Origin: Pontibacterium sinense
GTDB taxonomy: Bacteria; Pseudomonadota; Gammaproteobacteria; Pseudomonadales; Balneatricaceae
NCBI RefSeq assembly: GCF_015209595.1
Contig: NZ_JADEYS010000011.1
Location: 62,001-126,000, forward strand
DNA: 64,000 nucleotides
Reading direction: 5' to 3'
Of this stretch, positions 51,604-61,859 are shown in pieces. The notes under the pieces are model-generated. The model did not search any database and had not been told where the DNA came from. It saw only the letters and a list, made by a program, of their open reading frames with translations. Position numbers and translations under genes: made by a program. Position 1 is the stretch's first letter. Every line of letters begins with the position of its first letter.

Positions 51604-53729
51604 AATGCCCTCCCAATACGACCCTTGCGTAACGCATCCATTACGTTGTCACGCGGACCATCTGCCACCACCTGCCCGCCATCTAATACAATAATACGGT
51701 CGACCAGCTGCAACATGGACGTGCGATGCGTCGTCAGCAACATGGTTTTTCCCTTCGCAAACTGCTCAAGATGAGACAGAATCGCCGCTTCAGATGTGTG
51801 GTCCATTGATCCGGTGGCTTCATCCAACAGCAGCAACGGCGGGTTATGGATCGCTGCCCGTGCCAGCGTCACCGCTTTTCGTTGCCCACCGGAAAGAAAC
51901 TCCCCTCGCTCGCCCACATTCATATCAAAACCTTGTGGATGACGATTAATGAAATCACTCAGATCAGCCAGCTTTACAGCCCGGTCCAATGCAGCCTGTG
52001 ACACCTGAGCATTTGCCAACACCAGGTTTTCCTTCAATGTCCCGTAAAAAAGAGTTGCGTCTTGAGGCACGTAACCTATCTGATGACGTAACTCGGCAGG
52101 GTCCAGCTGACGAAGATCCATTCCATCAACCAGTACGGCCCCCTCTGCCGGTTGATAGAGTCCCATCAACAATCGGTTCAATGTCGTTTTTCCCGAACCC
52201 ACCCGTCCGAGGACGGCCACATGCTCACCGGGCTGCAGCGAAAAACTCACATCGTTGAGGGTAGAGATTTCAGCACCCGGATAAGTAAAAGAAACATGCC
52301 TGAACGTAACCTCACCTTTTAATGAAGCTCGGCTGGAGAAACGCTTACCGACTGGACGTTCTACCGGCTGATCCATAACCTCATTCAGTGCGGTCAACGC
52401 CGTCCGGGCATTATGATATTGAGTTAATAAACCGGCCACCTGACTGATCGGTGCCATCGCACGGTTGCTCAACATGGTCGCCGCAATCAACCCACCCAGG
52501 CTTAATTCACCTTCTGCGATCAGGTACACACCCATCACAATGATGCTGACACTCACCAATTGTTGTGCCCACAGCGCTACATTGAGGTTCGTTGATGCCA
52601 GCAATCTCAACTGAACACCCACCCGATCCAGAAACGCCGCAGCCTTCTCCCAGCGGCGCTGCATCATGCCTTCGGCACACATGGACTTAAGCGTATCCAG
52701 CCCGATCAGGCTTTCGATCAACACTGAGTTTCGCATGGAGCTGGCCTGATACATGCTTTCAGTCAGCTTTCGCATTTTTCGCTGTGTCGTCAGTGCATAT
52801 AGAACCACGACGGCGATACCCACCAGCAAGGGAACTACCATGCCTGTCGCGATCCAACCAATCACCAGAATAAAGATCAGGGTAAATGGCAGATCAATCA
52901 GTGCGGTCAGAGACGCCGATGTGGTGAAATCACGCACCGACTCATAAGAACGCAGGTTAGCCGCAAACGCCCCCACCGACTGAGGCCGGTGCTCCATCTT
53001 CAGCCCTAACACTTGTTCCATAATCCGTACCGACAGGAGGATATCCACCCGCTTGCCAGCCAGATCGAGAAAGTATCCACGCATGGTTCGCAACGCCAGA
53101 TCAGCCACCAGCACCACGCCGATCCCAATCGCCAACATCCACAAAGTTTCAAGCGCGTGGTTGGGTACCACACGGTCATACACATTCATGGCAAATAATG
53201 GCAATGCCAACGCAAACAGGTTGATAAAAAATGCCGCCAGCAACACATCTCTATAGAGTCCCAGGTTCTCCCCCATGGCACTCCAGAACCAATGACCTTT
53301 TGACGCTTTACTGATATTCGAGGTACGGGAATCAAAACGAAATTTTGGTCGGGCATAGATCACCAGCCCGGTGTAACTGTCGTTTAATTGGGCAACAGGA
53401 ATGTCTTCGACGGTATCGGACAATTCGGGGAAGATAACGTGAGCATGACGTTTATCTTCACTCCATCCCATCAATACACAGGCATCGTCTCCGTCCATCA
53501 ATAACACGGCAGGAAGCGCCCGCTCACGTACATGCGACAACGGCTTGCTCAGTAGTTTGCTGACAAGCCCCACACGTGCAGCAGCCCGCCCAAACAAATA
53601 GGGCGTGAGATGCGCTTGCTCAAGGGGCAAACCGGATACCAGAGACTCACGATTAACACTCTCACCGTGAAATGCACTCAGGACCAGCAGACACTCAAGC
53701 AAAGAATCGATGTCCATCTTTGCGTCCAT
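51600..53729 (-). CDS. lapB: LapB, type I secretion ABC transporter ATPase/permease
   Basis: A 709-aa ABC exporter. Residues about 1-130 form a C39-like peptidase domain without a catalytic cysteine, typical of LapB/HlyB exporters. The membrane domain (about 150-440) has six helices. The ATPase domain has Walker A GRVGSGKTT, signature LSGGQRKAV and Walker B PLLLLDEATGSMD. It should export the LapA-like adhesin with LapC and the TolC-OmpA channel. ATG at 53729 has AGGAG five bases upstream; a GTG two codons earlier overlaps that site. Confidence 0.93.
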   Translation of the reverse strand: MDAKMDIDSLLECLLVLSAFHGESVNRESLVSGLPLEQAHLTPYLFGRAAARVGLVSKLLSKPLSHVRERALPAVLLMDGDDACVLMGWSEDKRHAHVIFPELSDTVEDIPVAQLNDSYTGLVIYARPKFRFDSRTSNISKASKGHWFWSAMGENLGLYRDVLLAAFFINLFALALPLFAMNVYDRVVPNHALETLWMLAIGIGVVLVADLALRTMRGYFLDLAGKRVDILLSVRIMEQVLGLKMEHRPQSVGAFAANLRSYESVRDFTTSASLTALIDLPFTLIFILVIGWIATGMVVPLLVGIAVVVLYALTTQRKMRKLTESMYQASSMRNSVLIESLIGLDTLKSMCAEGMMQRRWEKAAAFLDRVGVQLRLLASTNLNVALWAQQLVSVSIIVMGVYLIAEGELSLGGLIAATMLSNRAMAPISQVAGLLTQYHNARTALTALNEVMDQPVERPVGKRFSSRASLKGEVTFRHVSFTYPGAEISTLNDVSFSLQPGEHVAVLGRVGSGKTTLNRLLMGLYQPAEGAVLVDGMDLRQLDPAELRHQIGYVPQDATLFYGTLKENLVLANAQVSQAALDRAVKLADLSDFINRHPQGFDMNVGERGEFLSGGQRKAVTLARAAIHNPPLLLLDEATGSMDHTSEAAILSHLEQFAKGKTMLLTTHRTSMLQLVDRIIVLDGGQVVADGPRDNVMDALRKGRIGRAL

Positions 53730-54065
53730 AGCCACTCCTGTTTAAATGGCCATGCGTCCTCATCCAAAAAATATGGCCAGTCCTGTCAATCTAGCTGAAC
53801 ATTGGCCGGAACATAAAACGTTCACTAAAGAATAATTTTCATACAGAATTCGGACTGAAAACTGGAAAAAGCGCCGTTCTTTGCCTGTTTTTATCTTTTT
53901 ATACCGTCAAGAATGGGTCACAAGGTTTCGTGACTCGTGTCCATTCGCATCATCCGAAACTGTAAACATGCCGTTACAAGTCGCTGATAAGAGACAACTA
54001 TCCCCTTTCTAAAACCAACACAGCGCGTTTGAATTCGACCGGCGTGTAGCTATAGCAACAGGCAT
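53730..54065. other. Intergenic region upstream of lapB
   Basis: About 335 bases without a gene. It should hold the lapBC-luxR promoter. I see no clear operator. Confidence 0.4.
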
Positions 54066-54089
54066 AAAAAAGCCCCGCATTTGCGAGGC
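54066..54089 (-). terminator. Terminator of the indolepyruvate oxidoreductase gene
   Basis: On the minus strand GCCTCGC and GCGGGGC form a 7-bp stem (one G-U) with loop AAAT, followed by six T residues. Confidence 0.85.
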
Positions 54090-54114
54090 TGGTATAGCGT
54101 ATCTATCGATCTAG

Positions 54115-57100
54115 TTAATCCACTAATTCCGGCTCAGCGATTTGAACGGCATTAATGGTCTTCTGCGGATTACGCATACGCTCGTCTAACAGCTCCCAGC
54201 GTTCGCGTGCCAGCTTCAGGTTCTTTTCTTTCACATGACCAAAACCTTTAATCTGCAACGGTACGTTCGCGATCTCCACGGCGGTATCCAATGTATCGCC
54301 TGAAAGCTCACGGATCAGGTTTTCGATCCGGCGACGATACTGCTTGATCAATGCCCGCTCTTCGCGACGCTCGGCACTGTAACCAAACGGATCCATCCAG
54401 CTACCACGCACACCTTTGAAGCCTGCAATGATCTGCAAGGCTTTATACATCCAGCCGCCAAACTCCCGCTTTTTCAGCTGACCGGTACGTGGGTCACGTT
54501 TTGACAGCACTGGCGGAGCCATATGAAATTTCAGCTCAAAGTCTCCGCTGAACTGACGTTTGATATTTGCCAGCCACGCACCATCGGTATATAAGCGCGC
54601 CACTTCGTACTCATCTTTATAGGCCATTAGCTTATACAAACTGCGCGCCACCGCTTCGGTCAGCGCTGTACTATCCGGCGCGATTCTCTGCTCTGCCGCA
54701 CGCACCTGATCCACCAGATAGGTGTATTTAGCGGAGTAGTTTGCGCTCTGATACGCCACCAGATCTTTCGCCCGGCGCTTGATCAGCTGATCGACACTCT
54801 CTGACATCACCCGCCATTCCGGCGTTGGGAATCCCTGCTCCATCAGTTTTTCGATCTGTGCCGGATCATGTGCCATCAGGCGACCGAGCTTAAAGGCACG
54901 CAGGTTATACGGTACGGCAACACCATTTTTCTCGATAGCCGTTTCGATAGAGGCCAGTTTCACCGGCAACCAGCCCATCTGACAGGCATAGCCCAGCAGC
55001 ATAATGTTGGCACCAATGGTATCGCCGGTCAGGCGTTGTGCCACATCGGTGGAGTCAAAGAAATGTGCATTGCCATCACCCGTAAAGCGGGTCAATGCAG
55101 CGCGCATATCATCCACAGGGATATGGAAGTCACCGTCACGGGTGAAGGCACCGGTCACCGTTTCATGTTCGTTCACCACTGCGCGGGTAAAACCCTGACG
55201 CAATCGAGAGAGACCTTCATCGCTGGAGCTGGTCACAATATCAGCGCCGATCAGCAGGTTTGCCTGTCCTGTGGATAAACGGGTCGATTTCAGTTCATCA
55301 ACGGAGTTGCCGATCTTCAGATGGCAGAACACCGCACCAAACTTCTGCGCCATACCAGTCAGGTCCAGTACCTGTGAGGCTTTCCCTTCCGCCTGAGCCG
55401 CATCACCCATCAGTGAGGAGATGGTGACTACGCCGGTACCACCGATACCGCATACCAATGCGCCAAATACCCCATCGGATTCTGCAACCGGTGGCTGTGG
55501 CAACGCATCAAACAAGGCATCGGACATCTCCACCCCTTTGCCCTTAGTCAGCTCGCCACCTTCAACGGTCACAAAGCTTGGGCAGAAGCCGTTCACGCAG
55601 GAGAAGTCTTTGTTACACGCTGACTGGTCGATCATCCGTTTACGACCCAACTCGGTTTCCAGTGGCTGCACAGACAAACAGTTCGACGCTTCGCCACAGT
55701 CACCACAACCTTCACACAGGCGGTAGTTGATATAAGCACGCTTGGATGGATCTTCAGCGCTGCCGCGTTTACGACGACGGCGCAGTTCTGTGGCACAGGT
55801 CTGCTCGTAGATCAGGACGGTAACACCAGAAATCTGCTGCAACTCTTCCTGTACTTTGATCAGGTCATCGCGGTGATAGAGCTGAGTATCCGGGGCAAAC
55901 TCACTTTTGTTAAATTTGGACGGATCAGCACTGACTACAACGACCTTGGCCGCGCCTTCCGCTTTTAACTCATGGGTAATCGCTTGCACACTCAGCGGAC
56001 CGTCATGGGGCTGACCACCCGTCATCGCTACAGCATCGTTAAAGAGGATTTTGTAGGTGATGTTCACACCCGAAGCGATCGCCTGACGAATCGCGTTGGA
56101 ACCGGAGTGGTAATAGGTTCCATCGCCCAAATTCACGAAGGCATGTTCCTGATCCACAAACGGTGCGGCACCAGCCCACGTGGCACCCTCGCCACCCATC
56201 TGGGTAAAGCTGACCCCGTCTCGATCCATCAACCGCACTAGATAGTGACAGCCAATCCCCACCAACTGATTCGCGCCCTCCGGGGTTTTAGTCGAGCTAT
56301 TATGTGGACAACCGGAACAGAAATACGGTGTACGATCGACCACGTTGCGCGGTACCGAAAGCTGCTGATCGGTCTGATCCAGCATGGCAATCCAGTCACG
56401 CATCGAGTCGGTGATATGGTGCCCCTGCAACCAGTCCACCAATACCCGCGCAATCAATGCGGGTGTCAGTTCACCATTAGTTGGCAGCTGCTCTTTTCCT
56501 GCCAAATTGCGCTTACCCAACACCCGTGGACGCTGTGCTTCAGGAATATCGTAAAGCACGTCTTTCACCTGTGTTTCCAGAAACGGACGTGACTCCTCGA
56601 TCACGATCAGTTCATCCACAGTTTGCGCAAACTCACGCAACGAGCTTTCTTCCAGTGGCCAGGTCACCACTACCTTAAACAACGACAAACCCAGTTCGTC
56701 ACGCTGCTGCTGACTGATCCCCAGATCATTTAGCGCTTCCAGCGTGTCTGCGTAGCTCTTGCCCGCAGTCACAATACCAAAACGCCGCTTGGCTGAATCT
56801 TTGGTCACGCGGTTCAGGTTATTGGCTTTAACAAAAGCTTTAACCGCAGGGATACGTGCCACTGCCATACGGTGATCCTGATCCACCGACTGATCCGGCC
56901 AACGGATATGGACGCCACACTCTGGCATCTCAAAGTCGGTCGGCAGAACAGTCTGCGTGCGCGCCGGATCCACATCCACCATGTACCAGGATTCAGCGAT
57001 ATCGGAGACCGACTTCACCGCAACCCAAACACCTGCAAAACGTGATAGCTGGTAGGCAATCAGACCAGAATCATAAATATCCTGTACCGAGGAGCACTGC

Positions 57101-57612
57101 ATCACCGGGATACATAAACCGGACAATACATATTCACTTTGCTGCTGAATACTGGAGGAGCGGCTCATCGGGTCATCACCCACCGCCATCACCACACCAC
57201 CCTTTGGATGGGTGCCCCAAAGGTTACCGTGGTGCAATGCATCGGCCGCCTGATCGACCCCCGGACCTTTGCCGTACCAGAGGCCAAAGACACCGTCGAA
57301 TTGACTGGAACCAAAGAAATCGATCTGCTGAGAACCCCATACGGCTGTCGCCGCCATCGCTTCATTCACACCGGGGTTAAACTTGATGTTGCGCTCACCC
57401 AGCGCTTTACCCACCCGTTTGGCATCCTGATCAAAATGACCAAATGGGGAACCGCGATAACCGGAGATAAATCCGGCCGTATTCAATCCGGCTTCCTGAT
57501 CGCGCCGGTGCTGTTCAAATGTCAGACGCAGATACGCCTGATTGCCGGACATAAATACCGGTCCGTTTTGTTCTACATAAGTCTGTTCTGGACGTTTTTT
57601 CGGTGCTGACAT
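54115..57612 (-). CDS. Fused indolepyruvate:ferredoxin oxidoreductase
   Basis: An 1165-aa thiamine-dependent 2-oxoacid oxidoreductase with IorA and IorB parts in one chain, decarboxylating aryl pyruvates to acyl-CoA and passing electrons to ferredoxin. The TPP-binding region includes YFCSGCPHNSST and VNLGDGTYYHSG. Ferredoxin-like cysteines appear in CEGCGDCGEASNC and CNKDFSCVNGFC. The gamma-type domain (GALVCGIGGTGVVT) follows, then a C-terminal extension typical of the fused proteobacterial form. ATG at 57612 has GGAAG upstream; earlier starts lack one. A MaoC hydratase gene lies 108 bases upstream in the same direction. Confidence 0.92.
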   Translation of the reverse strand: MSAPKKRPEQTYVEQNGPVFMSGNQAYLRLTFEQHRRDQEAGLNTAGFISGYRGSPFGHFDQDAKRVGKALGERNIKFNPGVNEAMAATAVWGSQQIDFFGSSQFDGVFGLWYGKGPGVDQAADALHHGNLWGTHPKGGVVMAVGDDPMSRSSSIQQQSEYVLSGLCIPVMQCSSVQDIYDSGLIAYQLSRFAGVWVAVKSVSDIAESWYMVDVDPARTQTVLPTDFEMPECGVHIRWPDQSVDQDHRMAVARIPAVKAFVKANNLNRVTKDSAKRRFGIVTAGKSYADTLEALNDLGISQQQRDELGLSLFKVVVTWPLEESSLREFAQTVDELIVIEESRPFLETQVKDVLYDIPEAQRPRVLGKRNLAGKEQLPTNGELTPALIARVLVDWLQGHHITDSMRDWIAMLDQTDQQLSVPRNVVDRTPYFCSGCPHNSSTKTPEGANQLVGIGCHYLVRLMDRDGVSFTQMGGEGATWAGAAPFVDQEHAFVNLGDGTYYHSGSNAIRQAIASGVNITYKILFNDAVAMTGGQPHDGPLSVQAITHELKAEGAAKVVVVSADPSKFNKSEFAPDTQLYHRDDLIKVQEELQQISGVTVLIYEQTCATELRRRRKRGSAEDPSKRAYINYRLCEGCGDCGEASNCLSVQPLETELGRKRMIDQSACNKDFSCVNGFCPSFVTVEGGELTKGKGVEMSDALFDALPQPPVAESDGVFGALVCGIGGTGVVTISSLMGDAAQAEGKASQVLDLTGMAQKFGAVFCHLKIGNSVDELKSTRLSTGQANLLIGADIVTSSSDEGLSRLRQGFTRAVVNEHETVTGAFTRDGDFHIPVDDMRAALTRFTGDGNAHFFDSTDVAQRLTGDTIGANIMLLGYACQMGWLPVKLASIETAIEKNGVAVPYNLRAFKLGRLMAHDPAQIEKLMEQGFPTPEWRVMSESVDQLIKRRAKDLVAYQSANYSAKYTYLVDQVRAAEQRIAPDSTALTEAVARSLYKLMAYKDEYEVARLYTDGAWLANIKRQFSGDFELKFHMAPPVLSKRDPRTGQLKKREFGGWMYKALQIIAGFKGVRGSWMDPFGYSAERREERALIKQYRRRIENLIRELSGDTLDTAVEIANVPLQIKGFGHVKEKNLKLARERWELLDERMRNPQKTINAVQIAEPELVD

Positions 57613-57720
57613 ATTCACTTCCATCAATACAAAGTGCTGAAGCCACCGACTGCATAAACAGATGGCTGTGGTTCAAAAGAGTGTGGCTGGACTAAACGCT
57701 GCGCATATCGCTGGCAGTGC

Positions 57721-58179
57721 TCAGTCCATCATCGCTTTGACTTTTTGCGGAATCGGTTTTACTACGCCTTCGCCGGTGATGATCTTTTCCCCCTGCTCAT
57801 CAAAGCATTCGGTACTTAACGTCACGGTATTGGTATCGTTGTCGATCGCCTTTACGGTCACGACCGCACGGTAATCCCGGCCGAAAAATGCAGGCCGCAA
57901 AAACTCAACACTCTGCTTCAACCAGAGCGCACCTTGTCCCGGCATATCCATACCCAACAAACCGGAAAACTGAGAAACAGAAAACATGCCGTGTGCGACA
58001 CGTTCGCGGAAAATACTGGCGGCGGCATACGCCTCATCGTGATGGGCAGGATTCCAGTCACCTGAAATCTCTGAAAATTGAATCGCATCCTCGTAATCAA
58101 TGCTGTATTGCTTCTCTGCACTCATGCCCACGCGCAGATCCTGAACTGTCATACATCCTTTTGGTTTAGGTATATCCAT
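57721..58179 (-). CDS. MaoC-like hot-dog dehydratase
   Basis: A 152-aa single hot-dog domain protein. The R-hydratase motif is visible as SGDWNPAHHDEAYAA with the catalytic Asp and His, followed by RVAHGM. It probably hydrates or dehydrates acyl-CoA thioesters. It lies upstream of the indolepyruvate oxidoreductase gene on the same strand, and the two may work together in amino-acid catabolism, though they need not share a transcript. The start ATG is at 58179 with no strong ribosome site. Confidence 0.88.
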   Translation of the reverse strand: MDIPKPKGCMTVQDLRVGMSAEKQYSIDYEDAIQFSEISGDWNPAHHDEAYAAASIFRERVAHGMFSVSQFSGLLGMDMPGQGALWLKQSVEFLRPAFFGRDYRAVVTVKAIDNDTNTVTLSTECFDEQGEKIITGEGVVKPIPQKVKAMMD

Positions 58180-58498
58180 GCGTACCCTTCCCCCACAGAT
58201 CGTTCGATTTATAGTTATATGCTGTCGGGCCGCTTGATCATCTGATCAATCCGCACTCACCTCTGTGCGTATAGAATTTGACCAATCACTCATATGATCA
58301 AACCCTGTACAGCCCGCTTCTATCCTTGGGGTATAGAGCAAGTGCAATGCCAATACCGATGGTATTAGCCTTTCGGACAGTCCACAGGCATCTATAGCTT
58401 TTCTCAATCAAAACCATTTTATTGTTTAATTTTATTAAAAAACCGCGTTCACATACTATTTACCTATCGAAACGAACAACACCACGGAGATCGAAAAC

Positions 58499-59239
58499 AT
58501 GTTCCAGAATCGCGAAGGTCAGGCAGTCCCACAGGTAAGCTTCCCGGTACGTGAAGGTAACGATTGGAAAACCCTCACCGCCGACCAGCTGTTTAAAGGA
58601 AAAACTGTGATCGTCTTTGCTTTGCCAGGCGCATTCACACCCACGTGTTCCAGTACTCACCTGCCGCGTTACAACGAACTGGCACCTGTATTCAAAGCAA
58701 ACGGCGTCGACGACATTATCTGTCTGTCTGTAAACGACACCTTCGTGATGAACGCATGGGCGGAAGATCAGAAAGCGGAGAAAATCACCTTCCTGCCAGA
58801 CGGCAACGGTGACTTCAGCGAAGGTATGGGTTTGCTGGTCGACAAAAACGATCTGGGCTTTGGCAAACGCAGCTGGCGTTACTCGATGCTGGTTAAAGAC
58901 GGCATCATCGACCAGATGTTCATCGAGCCAGACCTGCCAGGCGACCCGTTTGAAGTATCCGACGCAGACACCATGCTGAACTACATCAACCCGAATGCTG
59001 AACAGCCTAAGCGCGTCACTATGATCACTAAGCCGGGTTGTGGACACTGCACCCGTGCGAAGAATGCACTGAAAGTACGTGGTTACAAGTTTGAAGAGAT
59101 CGAACTGGGTACGAACGGCGTGAGCTACAGCACGTTGACGGCGATTTCCGGTCAGGGGACGACACCTCAGATCTTCATCGACGGCGAACACGTGGGTGGG
59201 GCTGATGAGCTGGAGAGCTGGTTGGGGGCGAACGCTTAA
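58499..59239 (+). CDS. Peroxiredoxin-glutaredoxin fusion
   Basis: A 246-aa hybrid. Residues 1 to about 165 form a Prx5-type peroxiredoxin with peroxidatic C50 in FALPGAFTPTCSSTH. Residues about 170-246 form a glutaredoxin with active site CGHC (181-184) and the TTPQIFIDG cis-Pro block. It reduces peroxides using glutathione without a separate glutaredoxin. CGGAGATCG precedes the ATG. It is monocistronic with its own terminator. No convincing OxyR site was found in the 319 bases upstream. Confidence 0.94.
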   Translation: MFQNREGQAVPQVSFPVREGNDWKTLTADQLFKGKTVIVFALPGAFTPTCSSTHLPRYNELAPVFKANGVDDIICLSVNDTFVMNAWAEDQKAEKITFLPDGNGDFSEGMGLLVDKNDLGFGKRSWRYSMLVKDGIIDQMFIEPDLPGDPFEVSDADTMLNYINPNAEQPKRVTMITKPGCGHCTRAKNALKVRGYKFEEIELGTNGVSYSTLTAISGQGTTPQIFIDGEHVGGADELESWLGANA

Positions 59240-59278
59240 GGCGATTACGCTCGGCTTTTACAGTAGAGATGGTTTTGG

Positions 59279-59304
59279 GGAGAGCTTTTTAGCTCTCCTT
59301 TTTT
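59279..59304 (+). terminator. Terminator of the peroxiredoxin-glutaredoxin gene
   Basis: GGAGAGCT and AGCTCTCC form an 8-bp stem with loop TTTT, followed by six T residues. Confidence 0.92.
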
Positions 59305-59388
59305 GTTTGTGGTGACTTTCGCAGCGAACCTACATTCACGAAAAGACGTCAGAGAATAATCCGATCTAAATAGTTCTGTTTTATTTGC

Positions 59389-59605
59389 TCTTTTCGCCCT
59401 TTTTGGGCGAGGCAAGGGGAGTTGCTGAACTCCCCTTACCAATCCCCGTCAGCCCCACTACTTGCCGGACTGCGTCCGGTTCCCTGTGCGTTTCGGCTTA
59501 CCGTGGGGCTGCGGAACTCGTCGCTTCGCTCCTCAGACAGTCCTCGCCTTACTCCACGATAACCCTGCAATGCTCGGCTTCGTAAAGGGGATCATATCCC
59601 TCAGT
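59389..59605 (+). repeat. Structured repeat, copy 1 of an inverted pair
   Basis: Contains three hairpins: TCGCCC/GGGCGA (59394-59410), GGGGAGTT/AACTCCCC (59416-59435) and CCGGAC/GTCCGG (59465-59479). Shared words with copy 2 are ACTACTTGC, GCGTTTCG, CCTCAGACAG (59531-59540) and CTGCAATGCTC (59565-59575), in the same order. Confidence 0.8.
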
Positions 59606-59639
59606 AACCTGAGCGTTTTACACGAAGGTCAAGAGTAAA

Positions 59640-59877
59640 ACGATGCACAGGCATGATGTCTCGCTCGGATTGCATTCCCTTCTACGCAGCTGAGCATTGC
59701 AGAAAGAAAGCGTTAAAAGCGAATTCTGTCTGAGGCCAAAGGCCGAGTTCATTCGCTTAGCTTTATTTCGAAACGCGCAGGGAACACCGCAAAGCGGTGC
59801 AAGTAGTAGGGTTGGCTGGGATTGGTAAGGGAGGGACAATCCCCTCCCTTACCTCGCCCAAGAGGGGCGAAAAAAGA
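59640..59877 (-). repeat. Structured repeat, copy 2 of an inverted pair
   Basis: Read on the minus strand it aligns with copy 1 over more than 200 bases. The three hairpins recur at the same places (59870-59854, 59853-59824, 59799-59785), but two of the stems have different sequence with pairing kept: GGTAAGGGAGGG/CCCTCCCTTACC and CACCGC/GCGGTG. CCTCAGACAG is at 59735-59726 and CTGCAATGCTC at 59702-59692. Confidence 0.8.
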
Positions 59878-59927
59878 AATTGAAACACGCACATCAAAAC
59901 TCAAACAAGCGATGGATGAAGGAGGCA

Positions 59928-60596
59928 TCACTTCACATAAGGATTCCGATTCCCCTGCCGCTCCTCAATCAAATCATTCCGCTTCCGCTCCCAGTCATCC
60001 ACCGGATCCTGCTTCGCCCACGCCTCAAACAGTCGACGCTGCTGTTTGCTCAACCGCACACCGTACGTATCCCGCATATAAAAATACGTCCGCGCGATAT
60101 CACCCCTTAAATAGGGTGCAGGCTCCGCTTTACGAGCTTTAAAGTCGATCTCCACATCACAACTGCCGTAGGCACGCTTCTCACCTTCCAACATCCCAAA
60201 ACGGTAGTTAGAACGGTCCCCGTTCACCTCACCGACTGCCGGAACGAGGTTATGCATATCAGCTTCCATCTGCTTGAAGTCCGGATTCTTGCGGCAGTTT
60301 TTACGTCCACCGTCCTGCCAACACTGCAACTGATGACCAAATGCCCATGCCGGCATCACATGTTCCCACTCGATACGTTTGGCACGCTTGGCATTTTTAC
60401 GCGGGTCATATCCACAGCTATCCAGATCTGGGATCAGTTTTTTACCCTTCTTTTTATAATCACAGCCGCAGTAAAAACTCACCGGCTGATCAGCATAGAT
60501 CTCTGCCAGAATACGTTTCGATTTACTGAACGAGGGTTGTGCGGCGTGCGCCACGTTAAATATGAGGAGAGCGACTAAAAAGGTCCTTAAGAACAT
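59928..60596 (-). CDS. endA: Endonuclease I, exported DNase (EndA/Dns)
   Basis: A 222-aa periplasmic or secreted nuclease of the endonuclease I family. A signal peptide ([18 protein letters not shown]) is followed by the catalytic region [16 protein letters not shown], with the His-containing ββα-metal motif, and [19 protein letters not shown]. Eight or so cysteines suggest disulfides. It cleaves double-stranded DNA outside the cytoplasm. ATG at 60596 is chosen because the signal peptide starts there. It is monocistronic. Confidence 0.93.
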   Translation of the reverse strand: MFLRTFLVALLIFNVAHAAQPSFSKSKRILAEIYADQPVSFYCGCDYKKKGKKLIPDLDSCGYDPRKNAKRAKRIEWEHVMPAWAFGHQLQCWQDGGRKNCRKNPDFKQMEADMHNLVPAVGEVNGDRSNYRFGMLEGEKRAYGSCDVEIDFKARKAEPAPYLRGDIARTYFYMRDTYGVRLSKQQRRLFEAWAKQDPVDDWERKRNDLIEERQGNRNPYVK

Positions 60597-60836
60597 AACG
60601 GTATCCAGACATACGTCGGCACTCCTTTGCCTCAAACTTTGTCGCCTGCTTCCCTGATCGTATGAAGTATCAGATCGATCTCAGGCGAAACTCTGATGGG
60701 TATAAACGCGCCGATAGTAGCATGATCTTCCTTTCAACTGGCTGAACAAACCCGTCGGATACCATCGAAAAAATCTTCAGCGGTGATATAGTGTGCGCCC
60801 TTTTCCTTCAAGCCTAAAAGACGAGACACCCGCACC

Positions 60837-61205
60837 ATGGAATATGAATTCAGTCAGGATTTCACCGGCCCGGAAGCCCGCTTTTCAATGGGCCATGAAG
60901 CACTGGGTTACTGGCTGACGCAGGAAGTGGGTGACCGTGCGGACAAAATCGCATCACTGTTTAAGGCGCTGAATGATCTCACACAAGGCACCGCATGGGA
61001 CTTCGTGCTGGACGGTTTTGAATATGACCTGCTGCTCAGCCGCAACGATGCCACAGTGAAAGCCCACAGCCTGAACGCCGGAGATGAAGCCGATCTGGAA
61101 GAGGATATGGATTTTTACGATGCAGAATCCTCCGCCCGCTGTGGTTTAGAGGACTTCGCTTCACTGCTGAAAGATTGGGCTGAGTTTGTTGGGTATGCGG
61201 GTTAA
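60837..61205 (+). CDS. yacL: YacL family protein (UPF0231)
   Basis: A 122-aa acidic cytoplasmic protein matching E. coli YacL: MEYEFSQDFTGPEARFSMGH at the N-terminus and YDAESSARCGLEDF near the end. The function is unknown. Length and motif order agree with the family. The ATG at 60837 is the only in-frame start matching the family N-terminus; the ribosome site is weak. It is monocistronic. Confidence 0.9.
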   Translation: MEYEFSQDFTGPEARFSMGHEALGYWLTQEVGDRADKIASLFKALNDLTQGTAWDFVLDGFEYDLLLSRNDATVKAHSLNAGDEADLEEDMDFYDAESSARCGLEDFASLLKDWAEFVGYAG

Positions 61206-61248
61206 GCGTGTATAAAAGCTAAGCGGTGCTTCTCTGGATCTGTACCGA

Positions 61249-61737
61249 TCAACCCAATGGCAGGCTTGGGTTATCTTTGATTTCATTCACTGAAATGTGT
61301 GACTGAACCGACGTCACGCCCGGAATCCGCCGAAGAAAAGTAATGCGCTCAGAAAACTCATCCACATCACGGGCAACCAACTGCAGCAGGTAATCAACGT
61401 CACCGGTGATGCAATGACACATCTGCACCCAGTCCAGTTCACGCATAAGCTGCTCAAACTGATTGGTTAACTCAATATCGTGGCTGGCGAACGAGACTTG
61501 AGTAAAAACAACAACACCAAATCCCAGCTTTCTGCGATTCAATACCGTTCTGTATTCCTCGATATACCCTTCATCCTCCAGCTTTTTCCAGCGCCGCCAA
61601 CAGGGTGTTTCACTCAAACTAACCTGATCTGATAACGCGCTATTGCTGATACGGCCATCTGATTGCAGTTTTCTGAGTATCTCTAAGTCTTTGCTATCGA
61701 CAGCCCATAGAGTGGAATCTTTCTTATTTCTAGCCAT
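61249..61737 (-). CDS. Lrp/AsnC-family transcriptional regulator
   Basis: A 162-aa Lrp/AsnC protein: HTH region LRKLQSDGRISNSALSDQVS then LSETPCWRRWKKLEDEGYIE, followed by an RAM effector domain (GDVDYLLQLVARDVDEFSER). It probably binds an amino acid and controls the divergent LysE-type exporter gene, 122 bases away. The intergenic gap is AT-rich, fitting Lrp-type sites, but no operator stands out. Confidence 0.92.
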   Translation of the reverse strand: MARNKKDSTLWAVDSKDLEILRKLQSDGRISNSALSDQVSLSETPCWRRWKKLEDEGYIEEYRTVLNRRKLGFGVVVFTQVSFASHDIELTNQFEQLMRELDWVQMCHCITGDVDYLLQLVARDVDEFSERITFLRRIPGVTSVQSHISVNEIKDNPSLPLG

Positions 61738-61859
61738 AACAGAACCATTCTTCTATTTAATCAATACTACTGAGTGTATTTAGCAACGTTATTTCTAGCC
61801 GTCAATATAGAATATTTAGGAAAGTAATCACATGACCAGACGTTAGCGGGGATAAGTGA

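Noticed and set aside
58320-58440. Possible OxyR site upstream of the peroxiredoxin-glutaredoxin gene
   Set aside because: ATAG/CTAT words occur, but not in the spacing or orientation of an OxyR tetramer site.
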